In this document: positions 44,649-53,755 of the stretch, in pieces | Numbering within the stretch: the first letter of the stretch is position 1 | Layout of the letters: each line of letters begins with the position of its first letter | Origin: Chitinophaga dinghuensis | GTDB taxonomy: Bacteria > Bacteroidota > Bacteroidia > Chitinophagales > Chitinophagaceae | Reading direction: 5' to 3' | Length of the DNA: 64,000 bases | Assembly (NCBI RefSeq): GCF_003259435.1 | Contig: NZ_QLMA01000008.1 | Span: forward strand, 1 to 64,000 | Notes under the pieces: generated by a model | What the model was told of the DNA's origin: nothing | The model's database searches: none | The model's input: only the letters and a program-made list of their open reading frames with translations | Made by a program: the position numbers and the translations under genes

Positions 44649-44680
44649 GTAAATTAATAGGAACAAATAACCAGACATTC

Positions 44681-45142
44681 ATGAGAACAGTACAATCCTG
44701 GCTGGATGAATATGGCGCCAGCCACCGTAACCCGGTCAATAAGACCATTCACTGGATATGCGTGCCAGCTATCTTTTTCAGTATCGTCGGTTTGCTTTAC
44801 AACATACGGTTGCCTTATGATGTAGGCGGATTACATCTGACCGTAGCCCATATAGCGTTGGCGCTGGTCTTGTTATATTATGTGAGATTATCTCCCAGTC
44901 TGAGTGCAGGTATGCTTATTTTCTGCGTCTTATGTCTGTGGATCTGGCGTATCCTGGAGAATTTTGGCGTTACGCCCTGGATACTATCCGTCATCATTTT
45001 TGTGCTTGCCTGGATAGGGCAATTCATTGGGCATAATATTGAAGGGGCCAAGCCTTCTTTCTTCAAGGATTTACAGTTCCTGCTGATAGGCCCCGCCTGG
45101 TTATTAAGTTTCCTCTACAAGAAAGCAGGTATTCCCATCTGA
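44681..45142 (+). CDS. Mpo1-like (DUF962) membrane protein
   Basis: A 153-residue protein with about four membrane helices. The start at 44681 (MRTVQSWLDEYGASHRNPVN) is preferred, because the open frame upstream passes through the terminator of the previous gene. HRNPVNKTIHW and IGQFIGHNIEGAKPSF carry the His residues conserved in the DUF962/YGL010w family. Yeast Mpo1 is an Fe2+-dependent dioxygenase that shortens 2-hydroxy fatty acids; a role in fatty-acid alpha-oxidation here would be an inference from family. It stands alone between two terminators. Confidence 0.85.
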   Translation: MRTVQSWLDEYGASHRNPVNKTIHWICVPAIFFSIVGLLYNIRLPYDVGGLHLTVAHIALALVLLYYVRLSPSLSAGMLIFCVLCLWIWRILENFGVTPWILSVIIFVLAWIGQFIGHNIEGAKPSFFKDLQFLLIGPAWLLSFLYKKAGIPI

Positions 45143-45150
45143 AAATAATA

Positions 45151-45174
45151 AAGCCCCGATGAAGATCGGGGCTT
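45151..45174. terminator. Terminator between the Mpo1-like gene and the efflux operon
   Basis: AAGCCCCGAT and ATCGGGGCTT form a perfect stem around GAAG. It can serve both the Mpo1-like gene and the convergent DHA2 transporter gene ending at 45239. Confidence 0.75.
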
Positions 45175-45238
45175 ATTTACCTAAACCTACAACTGTTACA
45201 CTGTTATTGCAACAATATTTTTATAGTGAACTGTCTGC

Positions 45239-46822
45239 TTAGTGCATGGCACTTGCATCCAGTTTTCCTTGCTGTTTTTTGGCTTTTACCATTAGTACAA
45301 ATGGAATACAGAGCAGGAACATCAGACCCAGGTACAGGAATACGTCCATGTAAGACTGAACGGAGGCCTGTTTGGTAACGCTGAAGTCCATCAGCTGATA
45401 AGCCATTGCTTTTGCCGCTTTCGGGTCATATCCTTTAGACATGAAGTTGGCAGTCATCCCATTGATACGATTTACCACATCCGGGTTATTGGTATCCAGG
45501 TATGGTACCAGGTCGTTGCGGTGCATTTGCGTACGACGGGTCATGAAAGTAGTGATCAATGCCACCCCAAAGGAACCGCCCAACTGCCGCATCATACCGG
45601 TGAAGGCGGCGCCCTGTCCGATCTGCTGTCCTTTCAGAGAAGAAAGTGCCAGTGTGGTAATCGGAATGAAGAGCAGACCCATACCTACCCCACGTACAAT
45701 CAGCATCCAGAAGAAGGAGTCTGAGCCTGTATCTGCAGGGGTAATAATTTTATATCCCCAGAAGCTGTACACAAAGAAGAGGAACATACCAGCCGCCACA
45801 AGATATTGCTGCGGTATGCCTTTTTCCAGCATCTTACCGATGATAGGCATCATGAATGCGGTGGTTAATGCCGCCGGCACCATGAGCATACCGGATTGTG
45901 TGGCTGTCCAACCCAGGAGTCCCTGCGTATACAATGGAATGATGAAAGTAGATCCATACAAACCAAAGCCGAGGATAAACGAGAGAATAGTACCTACTCT
46001 CAGGTTTCCGTTCTTCAATACCCTCAGTTCCACAATCGGGTTCTTATAGGTCAGCTCACGCCAGATGAAGAAGAACAGTGCGAGTACACTGGACGTTGCC
46101 AGAGCGGTAATAGCCGGGTCATTGAACCAGTCGTCTTCCTGACCACGTTCCAGCACATACTGCAGGGAACCTACGCAGACAGCCAGCAAACCGATACCGA
46201 GGAAGTCGATTTCGTTGATGGATTTTTTCTCTGCATATTTCGGGCTGCGTACAAACTGAAGGGTCAGTAAGGTAGCTATAACGCCAATGGGTATGTTAAT
46301 ATAGAAGATATATGGCCAGGAATAGTTGTCCGTAATAAAACCACCTAATGGAGGACCGAGTGTAGGACCGATGATAACACCTAAACCATAGATCGCCTGT
46401 GCAGTACCGCGTTTTTCTGGCGGGTAGCTTTCAGTAATAATGGTTTGGGACGTAACCAGCAGTGCACCACCGCCAAGCCCCTGGATGAAACGGAACAAAA
46501 CGAGTTCCCACATGGCCGTTGCGTTACCACAAAGGAAGGAAGAGACAGTGAATATGATGATGGAAGCCGCGAAATAGTTACGGCGGCCAAATTGCTGAGA
46601 CAACCAGCTGGTCATTGGAACGATGATTACGTTACCGATAGCGTAAGCCGTAATCACCCATCCGATTTCACTCATGGTTGCCCCCATATTACCACGCATA
46701 TCATTCAATGCCACATTCACGATCGTGGTATCGACGATTTCCAGCAACGCACAGAAAATAGCGGTGATCGTGATGATCACCCTGCGCGAGCCGTATTCAA
46801 TCAATGATTCTTGTTGCAGCAT
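45239..46822 (-). CDS. DHA2-family (EmrB/QacA-like) drug:H+ antiporter
   Basis: A 527-residue inner-membrane transporter with about 14 helices. Family marks are DTTIVNVALNDM in helix one, WVITAYAIGNVIIVPMTSWLS in the second pair, and GPTLGPPLGGFITDNYSWPYIFYINIPIG split around the motif C region. Together with the HlyD-type and TolC-type genes upstream it forms a tripartite EmrAB-TolC pump that drives hydrophobic drugs or acids out through the envelope. It is the last gene of the operon, 174 bases after the HlyD gene. The gap holds no gene. Confidence 0.92.
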   Translation of the reverse strand: MLQQESLIEYGSRRVIITITAIFCALLEIVDTTIVNVALNDMRGNMGATMSEIGWVITAYAIGNVIIVPMTSWLSQQFGRRNYFAASIIIFTVSSFLCGNATAMWELVLFRFIQGLGGGALLVTSQTIITESYPPEKRGTAQAIYGLGVIIGPTLGPPLGGFITDNYSWPYIFYINIPIGVIATLLTLQFVRSPKYAEKKSINEIDFLGIGLLAVCVGSLQYVLERGQEDDWFNDPAITALATSSVLALFFFIWRELTYKNPIVELRVLKNGNLRVGTILSFILGFGLYGSTFIIPLYTQGLLGWTATQSGMLMVPAALTTAFMMPIIGKMLEKGIPQQYLVAAGMFLFFVYSFWGYKIITPADTGSDSFFWMLIVRGVGMGLLFIPITTLALSSLKGQQIGQGAAFTGMMRQLGGSFGVALITTFMTRRTQMHRNDLVPYLDTNNPDVVNRINGMTANFMSKGYDPKAAKAMAYQLMDFSVTKQASVQSYMDVFLYLGLMFLLCIPFVLMVKAKKQQGKLDASAMH

Positions 46823-46996
46823 GTAGTACTTTATTATATAGAGGGTAATGAAAGCAGCATGACCAGGAACTAATAACTAATGCTGGAGCATGGCCGTTTG
46901 ATGAATCTTAAAATTTGCTAATGGTTTCCGCCTGTTGCATGGTTCATGGTTCCCATTAATTATTAATTCCGGGTCATTGCACTTTCATCAGAAATA

Positions 46997-48130
46997 TTAG
47001 TCCAGATGTACATCCACCAGTACGTTCATACCTGGGCGGAGTTTTTGTACAGCTTCGTCGTTTGGGTTAGTGAATTCGATTTTCACCGGCAGACGTTGTA
47101 CTACTTTAACGAAGTTACCAGAAGCGTTATCTGGAGGCAGCAGGGCGAATTTAGCGCCGGTAGCAGGTGCGAAAGAAGTGATTTTCGCTTCCAGTTCTTT
47201 ACCAGGGAATGCATCCACTTTCACGCTTACTTTCTGACCCAGTTTCATTTTGTTCAGCTGCGTTTCTTTGAAGTTAGCCACTACCCAAGGAGTAGTACTT
47301 AATACTACGCTGAAGAGAGACTGACCAGCATTTACATACTGACCTGGCTGTACGTAGATTTTTGACAGTACGCCATCTTCAGGAGCCAGGATAACGGAGT
47401 AGCTCTGGATCAGCTGTGCATCTGCCACATCTGTTTCGCGTTGTTTGATAGCGGCATCGGCCAGGCTGATTTGTTTGGAAGTAGCAGTGCTCTGAGAAGA
47501 AACTACGTTCGTCTGACGGGCAGCAGCCGTTTTCTGGCGTTGCAGTACATCCAGCTGACGCTCAGCGGATTGTTTGGCAGCCAGTGCTTGTTCGTATTGT
47601 TGTTGCGTAATAGAATGATCTTTGATCAGGTTTGCGTAACGATCGTAGTCCTGATTAGCTCTCCAAACGTTTACTTTCGCAGCTTCGATTTGAGCGTCGA
47701 TAGTACCAATCTGTGCTTCAGCGGTAGAGATACCTGCAGCAGCAGCCTGTGTGCTGGCTTGTGCCGCATTTTTATTCGCTTCTGCGGTGAGCAGTGCAGC
47801 CTGCGCGGATTGTACTTTCAGGGCCAGATCGCGGTCGTCCAGGATAACCAGGGTATCGCCTTTCTTCACCATCTGGTTATCTTTCACGCGAACCTCTTTC
47901 ACATAACCGGAAACTCTAGGGATCACCGGGCTCACGTTGGCATCGATCTGAGCGTTGTCTGTTTCTTCGTGGTGCAGACCATGAACATATTTGGTGATAC
48001 CGAATGCCCCACCACCGATTACCAGCGCTGCCAGAACGATTACGAAGCCTTTACTGCGCTTTTTGGGCGCGGATGTTTCCTGCATGGTTGTATTATTAGT
48101 ATTATTAGAAGCTTTAGTTTGCGTTTCCAC
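46997..48130 (-). CDS. HlyD/EmrA-family membrane fusion protein
   Basis: A 377-residue periplasmic adaptor with one N-terminal membrane anchor (KGFVIVLAALVIGGGAFGI at about 28-46). DAQIDANVSPVIPRVSGYV-type lipoyl half (about 62-80), a long Ala/Gln-rich coiled-coil hairpin (about 105-235), the second lipoyl half (APEDGVLSKIYVQPGQYVNAG) and a beta-barrel domain follow. It bridges the DHA2 pump and the TolC channel. It lies 21 bases after the TolC-type gene on the same strand. Confidence 0.92.
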   Translation of the reverse strand: METQTKASNNTNNTTMQETSAPKKRSKGFVIVLAALVIGGGAFGITKYVHGLHHEETDNAQIDANVSPVIPRVSGYVKEVRVKDNQMVKKGDTLVILDDRDLALKVQSAQAALLTAEANKNAAQASTQAAAAGISTAEAQIGTIDAQIEAAKVNVWRANQDYDRYANLIKDHSITQQQYEQALAAKQSAERQLDVLQRQKTAAARQTNVVSSQSTATSKQISLADAAIKQRETDVADAQLIQSYSVILAPEDGVLSKIYVQPGQYVNAGQSLFSVVLSTTPWVVANFKETQLNKMKLGQKVSVKVDAFPGKELEAKITSFAPATGAKFALLPPDNASGNFVKVVQRLPVKIEFTNPNDEAVQKLRPGMNVLVDVHLD

Positions 48131-48151
48131 AGCTTATAAGTTTGTGTGTGA

Positions 48152-49516
48152 TTATTTAGTTACGGTTTGGTCCAGGATACCAGCTGCCTGGAGCAGTTTG
48201 TTGTAGGCTACCAGTGCATCCGCTTTTGCAAAGGCGTAATTGAGGTGAGCCTGGAGATTGGCAACGTCCGCATCCAGCAGATCTGTTGTAGTTGCCAGCG
48301 CATTTGCATGCTTGTTCTTAGTGATGCGATAATTTTCTTCTGATTGTTCAATGGCCTTGATGTAAGTATCCATCTTTTTATAGCTCAGCAGATAATTTTC
48401 GTATGACTGGAAAACATCCATGTGAATAGCGTCATTTACTTTGGATTCACTTGCGCGAACCTGTGCCAGTTGGGCATTAGCTTCCGCTACTTTGGTTTTG
48501 TTTTTCCAGAGAGAATGAACATTGTATTTCAGTCCCACACCAGCAGTTACTGCATTTGTAATGGTGATGAAATTCGGGATGTAAGCAGCTACATAACCAC
48601 CGGTGAGTGCCAGTTGCGGGTACATCTCTCCTTTTACCATTTTCACATTCGCATTGGCGGCGCCTTCATGGGCCTGGAGCGATTGTGCATCCTTTCTGTT
48701 CTGATATGCCAGTTGTTCAAACTCGCCATAACCGCGGGCGTCTGTAGCTTTTACATCCTTGAAAATGGTAGAATCCACTTCCAGTTGAGTATTGTCAGGC
48801 AGCCCAAGCATGATGTTCATATTCAGATTCGCTACTTTCAGGCTGTTTTGCGCATCCATCAGCAGGAGTTCATAATTGGATTGCTGGAGTTCTGCTTTTA
48901 AAAGGTCGTTTCGGGCGAGCAGACCATTTTTTTCCAGATTGGTGAAGTCTTTCACGCGTTGTGCAGACTGTTTCAGATTTTCCTGCATCAGGAACACACT
49001 CTGTTGTGCCTTGTACAGGTTGGAATAGGCTGCGATGGTGTTTTGCATCACATCTTCCTTATCCTTTTCTGCATCCAGTTTGGAAGCTGTTGCCAGGTAT
49101 TTGGCCGCCTGTTTACCATTCTGGATCATCATACCGGCAAATACCGGGATAGATAGATTCGCCATACCATAGGCCGCGCTGTTTACCTTAGGCGCTTCGC
49201 CTCCTCCTGATCCGGAGCCGCTGCTACCAAATTTGAGGTCAATGTTAGGCTGTGTCAGACGCATGTAAGCGCCGCTGACACTGAGGTCTGGCAATTGGCG
49301 CTCATTTGCTTCCTTCATCTTCGCATTCGCCTCATCTATCTTCGCCTGGCTAACCTTGAGCTGTTTGCTGTTTTGAATACTCAGCGATATGGCTTCACTT
49401 AAAGACAGCTGCTTCGTTGTGTTACTCTGCTGAGCTGATGCTGCCTGGAATACGAGCGACAGCAGGATTCCCGTTGAAAGCGCATATAATCGTGCGTATA
49501 TGCTTTTAGAATTCAT
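48152..49516 (-). CDS. TolC-family outer-membrane efflux protein
   Basis: A 454-residue protein with a signal peptide (cleavage after ASAQ near 29) and two OEP repeats of long helices with beta segments, as seen in LSLSEAISLSIQNSKQLKVS and the second half DALVAYNKLLQAAGI. TolC trimers form the outer-membrane barrel and the periplasmic tunnel. A Gly/Ser-rich stretch (SSGSGSGGGEAP) near 95-108 lies in a loop. The gene starts within the last 11 bases of the TetR gene, so the whole cluster TetR-TolC-HlyD-DHA2 looks like one operon. Confidence 0.92.
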   Translation of the reverse strand: MNSKSIYARLYALSTGILLSLVFQAASAQQSNTTKQLSLSEAISLSIQNSKQLKVSQAKIDEANAKMKEANERQLPDLSVSGAYMRLTQPNIDLKFGSSGSGSGGGEAPKVNSAAYGMANLSIPVFAGMMIQNGKQAAKYLATASKLDAEKDKEDVMQNTIAAYSNLYKAQQSVFLMQENLKQSAQRVKDFTNLEKNGLLARNDLLKAELQQSNYELLLMDAQNSLKVANLNMNIMLGLPDNTQLEVDSTIFKDVKATDARGYGEFEQLAYQNRKDAQSLQAHEGAANANVKMVKGEMYPQLALTGGYVAAYIPNFITITNAVTAGVGLKYNVHSLWKNKTKVAEANAQLAQVRASESKVNDAIHMDVFQSYENYLLSYKKMDTYIKAIEQSEENYRITKNKHANALATTTDLLDADVANLQAHLNYAFAKADALVAYNKLLQAAGILDQTVTK

Positions 49517-50138
49517 GTGTAAGGATTGCTTTAAACAATTTTTTTAAATGAGCACTCACCCTGATTTTAAGATATTCTACGAACTCATCATCAGGAAGAT
49601 TTGCGAATTCTGGATCTGATCTGATATAAGATTTTGCCGGAACTACCTGGTGAAGGGTACCAAAGAGCGTTGACATCAATAACACAATGTCCACATCCTT
49701 ATAAAAAATGCCCTGCTCCTGAGCCCGGGTTACAATAGGCACCATTAATCCCATCATTTCCGTTTTGAGCTCCCAAATCAGGTCTTTTACCGGACTAGGT
49801 TCACTATTCATTTGTTCCCTGTTCATGAGGCACTGAAAGTGCTGTTCATTCAACATTTTGTTGGTGAACCGATCTACCAGGGAATAAATTTTCTCCAACG
49901 GCCCCATGGTGTCATTATCTACCAGCTCCTGTATAAAAACACGGGACGCAGTCATTCTGTATCTGAATACGGCCTCCAATAATTTCTCTTTAGAACCAAA
50001 ATAATAGGAGATCATGGCAATGTTTACATCTGCCTCCTGGGCAATGTCCCTTACCGATGTGCCATGAAAGCCCTTATCGGCAAACAGCCGCTCAGCAACT
50101 AATATGATCCCGAGCTGTTTCTCACTGTATCCTTCCAT
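49506..50138 (-). CDS. TetR/AcrR-family regulator of the efflux operon
   Basis: A 210-residue regulator. GTSVRDIAQEADVNIAMISYYF is split across the TetR helix-turn-helix (residues about 25-50), followed by GSKEKLLEAVFRY. The C-terminal 150 residues are the variable ligand domain. It is the first gene of the efflux operon and overlaps the TolC gene by 11 bases, so it probably represses its own operon and is released by a pump substrate. An 11-base inverted repeat at 50175-50223 just upstream is the likely operator. Confidence 0.92.
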   Translation of the reverse strand: MEGYSEKQLGIILVAERLFADKGFHGTSVRDIAQEADVNIAMISYYFGSKEKLLEAVFRYRMTASRVFIQELVDNDTMGPLEKIYSLVDRFTNKMLNEQHFQCLMNREQMNSEPSPVKDLIWELKTEMMGLMVPIVTRAQEQGIFYKDVDIVLLMSTLFGTLHQVVPAKSYIRSDPEFANLPDDEFVEYLKIRVSAHLKKLFKAILTHEF

Positions 50139-50513
50139 GTTCCTTACTTATTTGTTTGATTTGACAAGGCAAAATTAAACAAACGTTTGATTTAAACAAT
50201 CACTTAATTAATCGTTTGTTTAAATTTTTATTTTTACAATATATAAAGAACTATTATTTAATATTTTTATACAGACACGATTTCTCACTTCACTATTTCT
50301 TAACAAGAAGACGGAGTTAAGAGCGATATATTTTATCCCAACAGCATTTTTTTTCATATTTAATGATCCCCCACCTCTACCCCATTCAATGCACTCCATA
50401 TTTCAGTGGCCTACCCGTCATCTCGAATCTGGACTATTTTCTTTAACAGAAATTCGGTAGATTGTATACCAATTTTTCCCAATGTCTCCCTTGTCACAAA
50501 ATCTAATCCCACA
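50139..50513. other. Intergenic region between the TetR gene and a divergent membrane-protein gene
   Basis: This 375-base AT-rich stretch holds the inverted-repeat operator at 50175-50223. The rest (50224-50513) has no convincing gene, hairpin or RNA; only short open frames without start context were seen. Confidence 0.6.
50175..50223. promoter_or_regulatory. Likely TetR operator of the efflux operon
   Basis: TTAAACAAACG (50175-50185) and CGTTTGTTTAA (50213-50223) are perfect 11-base inverted repeats with a 27-base spacer. Within the left arm, CAAACGTTTG (50180-50189) is itself a 10-base palindrome. The site begins 37 bases upstream of the TetR start, a usual place for autoregulation. Confidence 0.65.
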
Positions 50514-50999
50514 ATGAACACGACTCGTCAATACAACAAATTCAGCTCCGGCGTAATCGCCCTTTCCGCTTTACTGGTAGGCTCCCTGGATCTGTTTACC
50601 TCCTGCGCCATTTTCGTAAAACGCAGTGGCCGGCCATTTACAGATGTCCTCCTATATATCGCCAGTGCCATCTTCGGCCCTGCCGCCTATAACGGACAAC
50701 CCATGATGCCCTGGTGGGGTGTCATCTTCCATTATGCCATTGCATTTATATTCACTACCCTCTTCTTCATGCTCTATCCACTCATTCGGAAAGGTATCCG
50801 CAATACCTTCCTGATTGCCATTATCTATGGTATATTTATATGGATCGTCATGAACCTCCTGGTATTACCTATCTCCCATGTTAAAATGGTACCCTATACC
50901 GCCTTCGGCATCAGCGTAGGTACCCTTATCCTCATCATTATGATAGGACTACCCTTATCGGTAGTGGCAAACAGCGTAAGTGCTCCAGCCAATAAATAA
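50514..50999 (+). CDS. Membrane protein, possibly YagU/DUF1440-like
   Basis: A 161-residue protein with four predicted membrane helices (about 12-32, 68-90, 98-118, 130-152). The start at 50514 (MNTTRQYNKFSSG) follows the upstream open stretch, which lacks protein-like composition. GSLDLFTSCAIF, GPAAYNGQPMMPWWGVIFHYAIA and SHVKMVPYTAFGISVG recall YagU-type inner-membrane proteins linked to acid resistance in E. coli, but the resemblance is from memory and only moderate. It is a single-gene unit with a strong terminator. Confidence 0.7.
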   Translation: MNTTRQYNKFSSGVIALSALLVGSLDLFTSCAIFVKRSGRPFTDVLLYIASAIFGPAAYNGQPMMPWWGVIFHYAIAFIFTTLFFMLYPLIRKGIRNTFLIAIIYGIFIWIVMNLLVLPISHVKMVPYTAFGISVGTLILIIMIGLPLSVVANSVSAPANK

Positions 51000-51020
51000 T
51001 TCCATAAAAAGTAGCCATAT

Positions 51021-51059
51021 AAAAAAGGCAATGACGTACCAAACGTCATTGCCTTTTTT
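51021..51059. terminator. Strong bidirectional terminator
   Basis: AAAAAAGGCAATGACG and CGTCATTGCCTTTTTT pair perfectly around TACCAAA. A-run and T-run flank the stem, so it can end both the membrane-protein gene and the convergent HAD gene. Confidence 0.9.
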
Positions 51060-51109
51060 AATCTTATTCATCGCCCCTGCCCTATCGGCCGGAACGACAG
51101 ACGAAAGCA

Positions 51110-51730
51110 TTATATCGTAAGTCCATATGCTGCCAGCTGCTGAACCGTATCTCCATAACTAACATGGCAAATACTATTCAACCCTAATCCTCGCGCTACA
51201 TCTACAAACATGCTGCGGTCTTCTATATAAATCACTTCTTCCGGCTTCACCTGTGCTATATCCAAAGCAATCCTGTAAATATCTGCATCCGGTTTTCTAA
51301 AATGAACAAAACAACTGGATATAAAAAAATCCGCAATATTACCTATTCCAAACTGATGAATACGATGCGTATTCAACTCCCGGCCTTCATTATTTACAAT
51401 GGCCACCTTCAAATGATACTTACTTTTCAGCACCCGTATCAATTCCAACATCTCCGGATAGGCAGAAGACTGCGCAAACATAAACTCCCGAAACGCCGCC
51501 TTGGTGAAGGTTCTGTCGGTATAAAAAACAACTCTCCCCAGGTATTCATCCAACGTTAACTTCCCCTCTTCATAAGTATCAAACGTCAGGTGATGCCGCT
51601 CTTCCGTTTCAACGGGATCCAGCTGAAACTTTTCCATGGCCAGTTTGCGGGATTTTCTGTCCCACCCGTTGGTCAGCAATACGCCGCCAATATCCAGGAA
51701 TAATGTGGTGATTTTGTGTGAAGATGCCAT
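51110..51730 (-). CDS. HAD-superfamily hydrolase
   Basis: A 206-residue hydrolase, started at MASSHKITT; the longer open frame upstream has a basic, non-family N-terminus. TTLFLDIGGVLL gives HAD motif I with the nucleophile Asp, KVAIVNNEGREL is near motif II (here Asn rather than Ser or Thr), FRKPDADIYRIAL holds the motif III lysine, and VIYIEDRSMFVDVARGLG has the acidic motif IV. It is of the YihX/haloacid-dehalogenase-like type, probably acting on small phosphates. It follows the DUF4251 gene on the same strand by 64 bases. Confidence 0.88.
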   Translation of the reverse strand: MASSHKITTLFLDIGGVLLTNGWDRKSRKLAMEKFQLDPVETEERHHLTFDTYEEGKLTLDEYLGRVVFYTDRTFTKAAFREFMFAQSSAYPEMLELIRVLKSKYHLKVAIVNNEGRELNTHRIHQFGIGNIADFFISSCFVHFRKPDADIYRIALDIAQVKPEEVIYIEDRSMFVDVARGLGLNSICHVSYGDTVQQLAAYGLTI

Positions 51731-51794
51731 ATACTTTAGCTGCTTTAGTGATACGCTTTTCCAGTATTTACTTTTGCGAAATAGACCTTGTATA

Positions 51795-52325
51795 TTACTT
51801 TTTCTTCTTCGATTTCTTATCCTTGTTATCCTGGATAAACCCATTAAAATTAATTGGCTGGCGATTATAACTGGTTACCTGCAATGAGCCATAACCATCC
51901 GGACCGATCGATAAATTAATGGATTGGATATCGCTGTTATCTTTCGGTTTGATGGTGATATCCCAACCGCCTTTCTTCCTTTCTGTTTTCTCATAAGTGA
52001 AGTCTTTCGACTTGAAATTCATGGAGTTTTTAGTAGGATCTATTGGCGCCGTATAGGCACGACCGTAGTACGGAAGATAACTGAGGATCGAATCTTTTGT
52101 TACATCCAGGGAAAAATCCGGCGTCAACTGTACTACTCGCCCCCCCATGGGAATAGCTGTCTGTGGTATATAAATGTATTGCTGACTTTCTACCCAGCCT
52201 GCTACCTGGGCCTGTTTGGCGGCTTCTTTTTCCGCTCTGGCTTCCTTCTTCTGTGCAGACAATTGCATTGTTGCTGCGGTCAGCAGAACGCCAGACAACA
52301 TTACATGCAGAATCAATCGTTTCAT
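51795..52325 (-). CDS. DUF4251-family exported protein
   Basis: A 176-residue protein, started at MKRLILHVMLSG to give a signal peptide with cleavage near QLSAQ. A charged helix (KKEARAEKEAAKQAQ) is followed by the DUF4251 beta-rich domain: YIYIPQTAIPMGGRVVQLTP, then LPYYGRAYTAPID and GSLQVTSYNRQPINFNGFI. It ends in a Lys-rich tail. DUF4251 proteins are common in Bacteroidota and of unknown role, probably periplasmic. It is divergent from the ankyrin-like gene at 52495. Confidence 0.82.
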   Translation of the reverse strand: MKRLILHVMLSGVLLTAATMQLSAQKKEARAEKEAAKQAQVAGWVESQQYIYIPQTAIPMGGRVVQLTPDFSLDVTKDSILSYLPYYGRAYTAPIDPTKNSMNFKSKDFTYEKTERKKGGWDITIKPKDNSDIQSINLSIGPDGYGSLQVTSYNRQPINFNGFIQDNKDKKSKKKK

Positions 52326-52494
52326 GTTAGGAATTTTTATGGGGAACATCATCACGATGTCTCTACTAAATTTCGCAAAAATCCTGCTAAAAAAATGATT
52401 TCTGCCTAAATACTGCAAGACTTAAAACAAATTAGTTAAATTGCGCATATATTTCATCCGCAATCCCGTAAAAAGATTCACCTTAACACGGTCT

Positions 52495-53331
52495 ATGCAG
52501 AAAATACCTCTTCAGGAGTTAAAACGTAAAATAAGAACCAGCCAAGATCCTGATGAGATCATTACCTATATCAGCTATAACATTACTTCCTATACGCCTA
52601 CTGAAAACTCCATGCTACTATGCGAGTTGCTGGAATACCAGGATATATTCATAGAAGCTGCCGAATTACTGATTGCCAATGGTGGCGCAGATATCCATTA
52701 CAAAAAGGAAGACATGATTCCCATTGTATTTTGTGCAGTGGGCGCCAACAAACCTATTGCCGTGGAATACGCGCTGGCGAAAGGCGCCAGTCTACAGGTC
52801 GACAATCCGGATTATCTGTTTGCGGTAGCGTATCTCTTCCGGCAACACCGGTTGAATACCATTGCTGATGTACTAATGATTCTCATTCAACATAATATCC
52901 ATTTTAATTTTGAGTTGGAAAGTAAGGAGACACCGTTACTCCTTGCGGTAAGGTATAATCCCAACCCGGATATTGTGCATTTCCTGCTATCTGAAAAAGT
53001 AGATAAACATGTATATGATGAAGATGGTTTTACCGCCATTCATTATTCTCCTTTTGCAAAAGCGCCTCATCTGTACAAATACCTGGTGAGCACTGTGGAG
53101 GATGTATTGCTTACCACGCAATATGCCACTACCATGGAACCTGTGCCTAACTGCATTATCAAAGTAGAGGCCGACACCACCTTTGAAGAATTCATTTATA
53201 TATCGCTGAATGCATTCTTACACAACCGCCATCTGATGTTAGAAGAAATCTTCGAAAAATACTATTACCGGCTACATATGGTAGCGGAGCATATTGCGCA
53301 AATATGGGAAAAAAGCGGATCGGGATTATAA
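52495..53331 (+). CDS. Ankyrin-repeat-like protein
   Basis: A 278-residue cytoplasmic protein, started at the ATG of MQKIPLQELKRK; a TTG 54 bases upstream is possible but less likely. Degenerate ankyrin repeats run over about 60-190, for example AAELLIANGGADIHYK, YALAKGASLQVDN, TPLLLAVRYNPNPDIVHFLL and DGFTAIHYSPFAKAPHLYKYL. The C-terminal 80 residues are helical with no known motif. Such proteins usually mediate protein-protein contacts. No partner is evident from the neighbours. Confidence 0.75.
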   Translation: MQKIPLQELKRKIRTSQDPDEIITYISYNITSYTPTENSMLLCELLEYQDIFIEAAELLIANGGADIHYKKEDMIPIVFCAVGANKPIAVEYALAKGASLQVDNPDYLFAVAYLFRQHRLNTIADVLMILIQHNIHFNFELESKETPLLLAVRYNPNPDIVHFLLSEKVDKHVYDEDGFTAIHYSPFAKAPHLYKYLVSTVEDVLLTTQYATTMEPVPNCIIKVEADTTFEEFIYISLNAFLHNRHLMLEEIFEKYYYRLHMVAEHIAQIWEKSGSGL

Positions 53332-53409
53332 AAGAATCTATTTGGAAAATCGCGGGGAATTAGTATTTTGAGAGTACAACCAAGCATCCTAACCTTAAAA
53401 GAACCGAAT

Positions 53410-53715
53410 ATGTTAATGACCCTGACTACACTGTGCCTGCTGTTTTTCGTCGCACATGTATTACTTTTATTTACTGCATTTGGTAAAAATGGTATGAAAA
53501 AGACACAGTATCTCTGGTCTCACATTACTTTGTGGATTGCCGGAGGCTTTGCCTGCCTGCTTACCATTCTGTTTGCCGGCAAACAGGTATCCCCTGTAGT
53601 GGATTTATTTGATACGCCGATGAAATCAATACTGCTGGTAGTACTGGCGTTTGTATTGTCGCTGATTGCGCACACAGTTGTTCGCAAATTAGTGCTGCCG
53701 AGGTATGCAAAATAA
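53410..53715 (+). CDS. Small membrane protein of unknown function
   Basis: A 101-residue protein, started at ATG 53410 (MLMTLTTLCLLFFVAHVLLL). A TTG start 42 bases upstream is possible. Three hydrophobic segments (about 3-22, 37-57, 72-92) suggest an inner-membrane protein. No recognisable family motif was found. It lies 78 bases after the ankyrin-like gene on the same strand. Confidence 0.65.
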   Translation: MLMTLTTLCLLFFVAHVLLLFTAFGKNGMKKTQYLWSHITLWIAGGFACLLTILFAGKQVSPVVDLFDTPMKSILLVVLAFVLSLIAHTVVRKLVLPRYAK

Positions 53716-53755
53716 TTAATACTGCAGCGCTCCTCCACGGATGGGCGCTGTTGTT

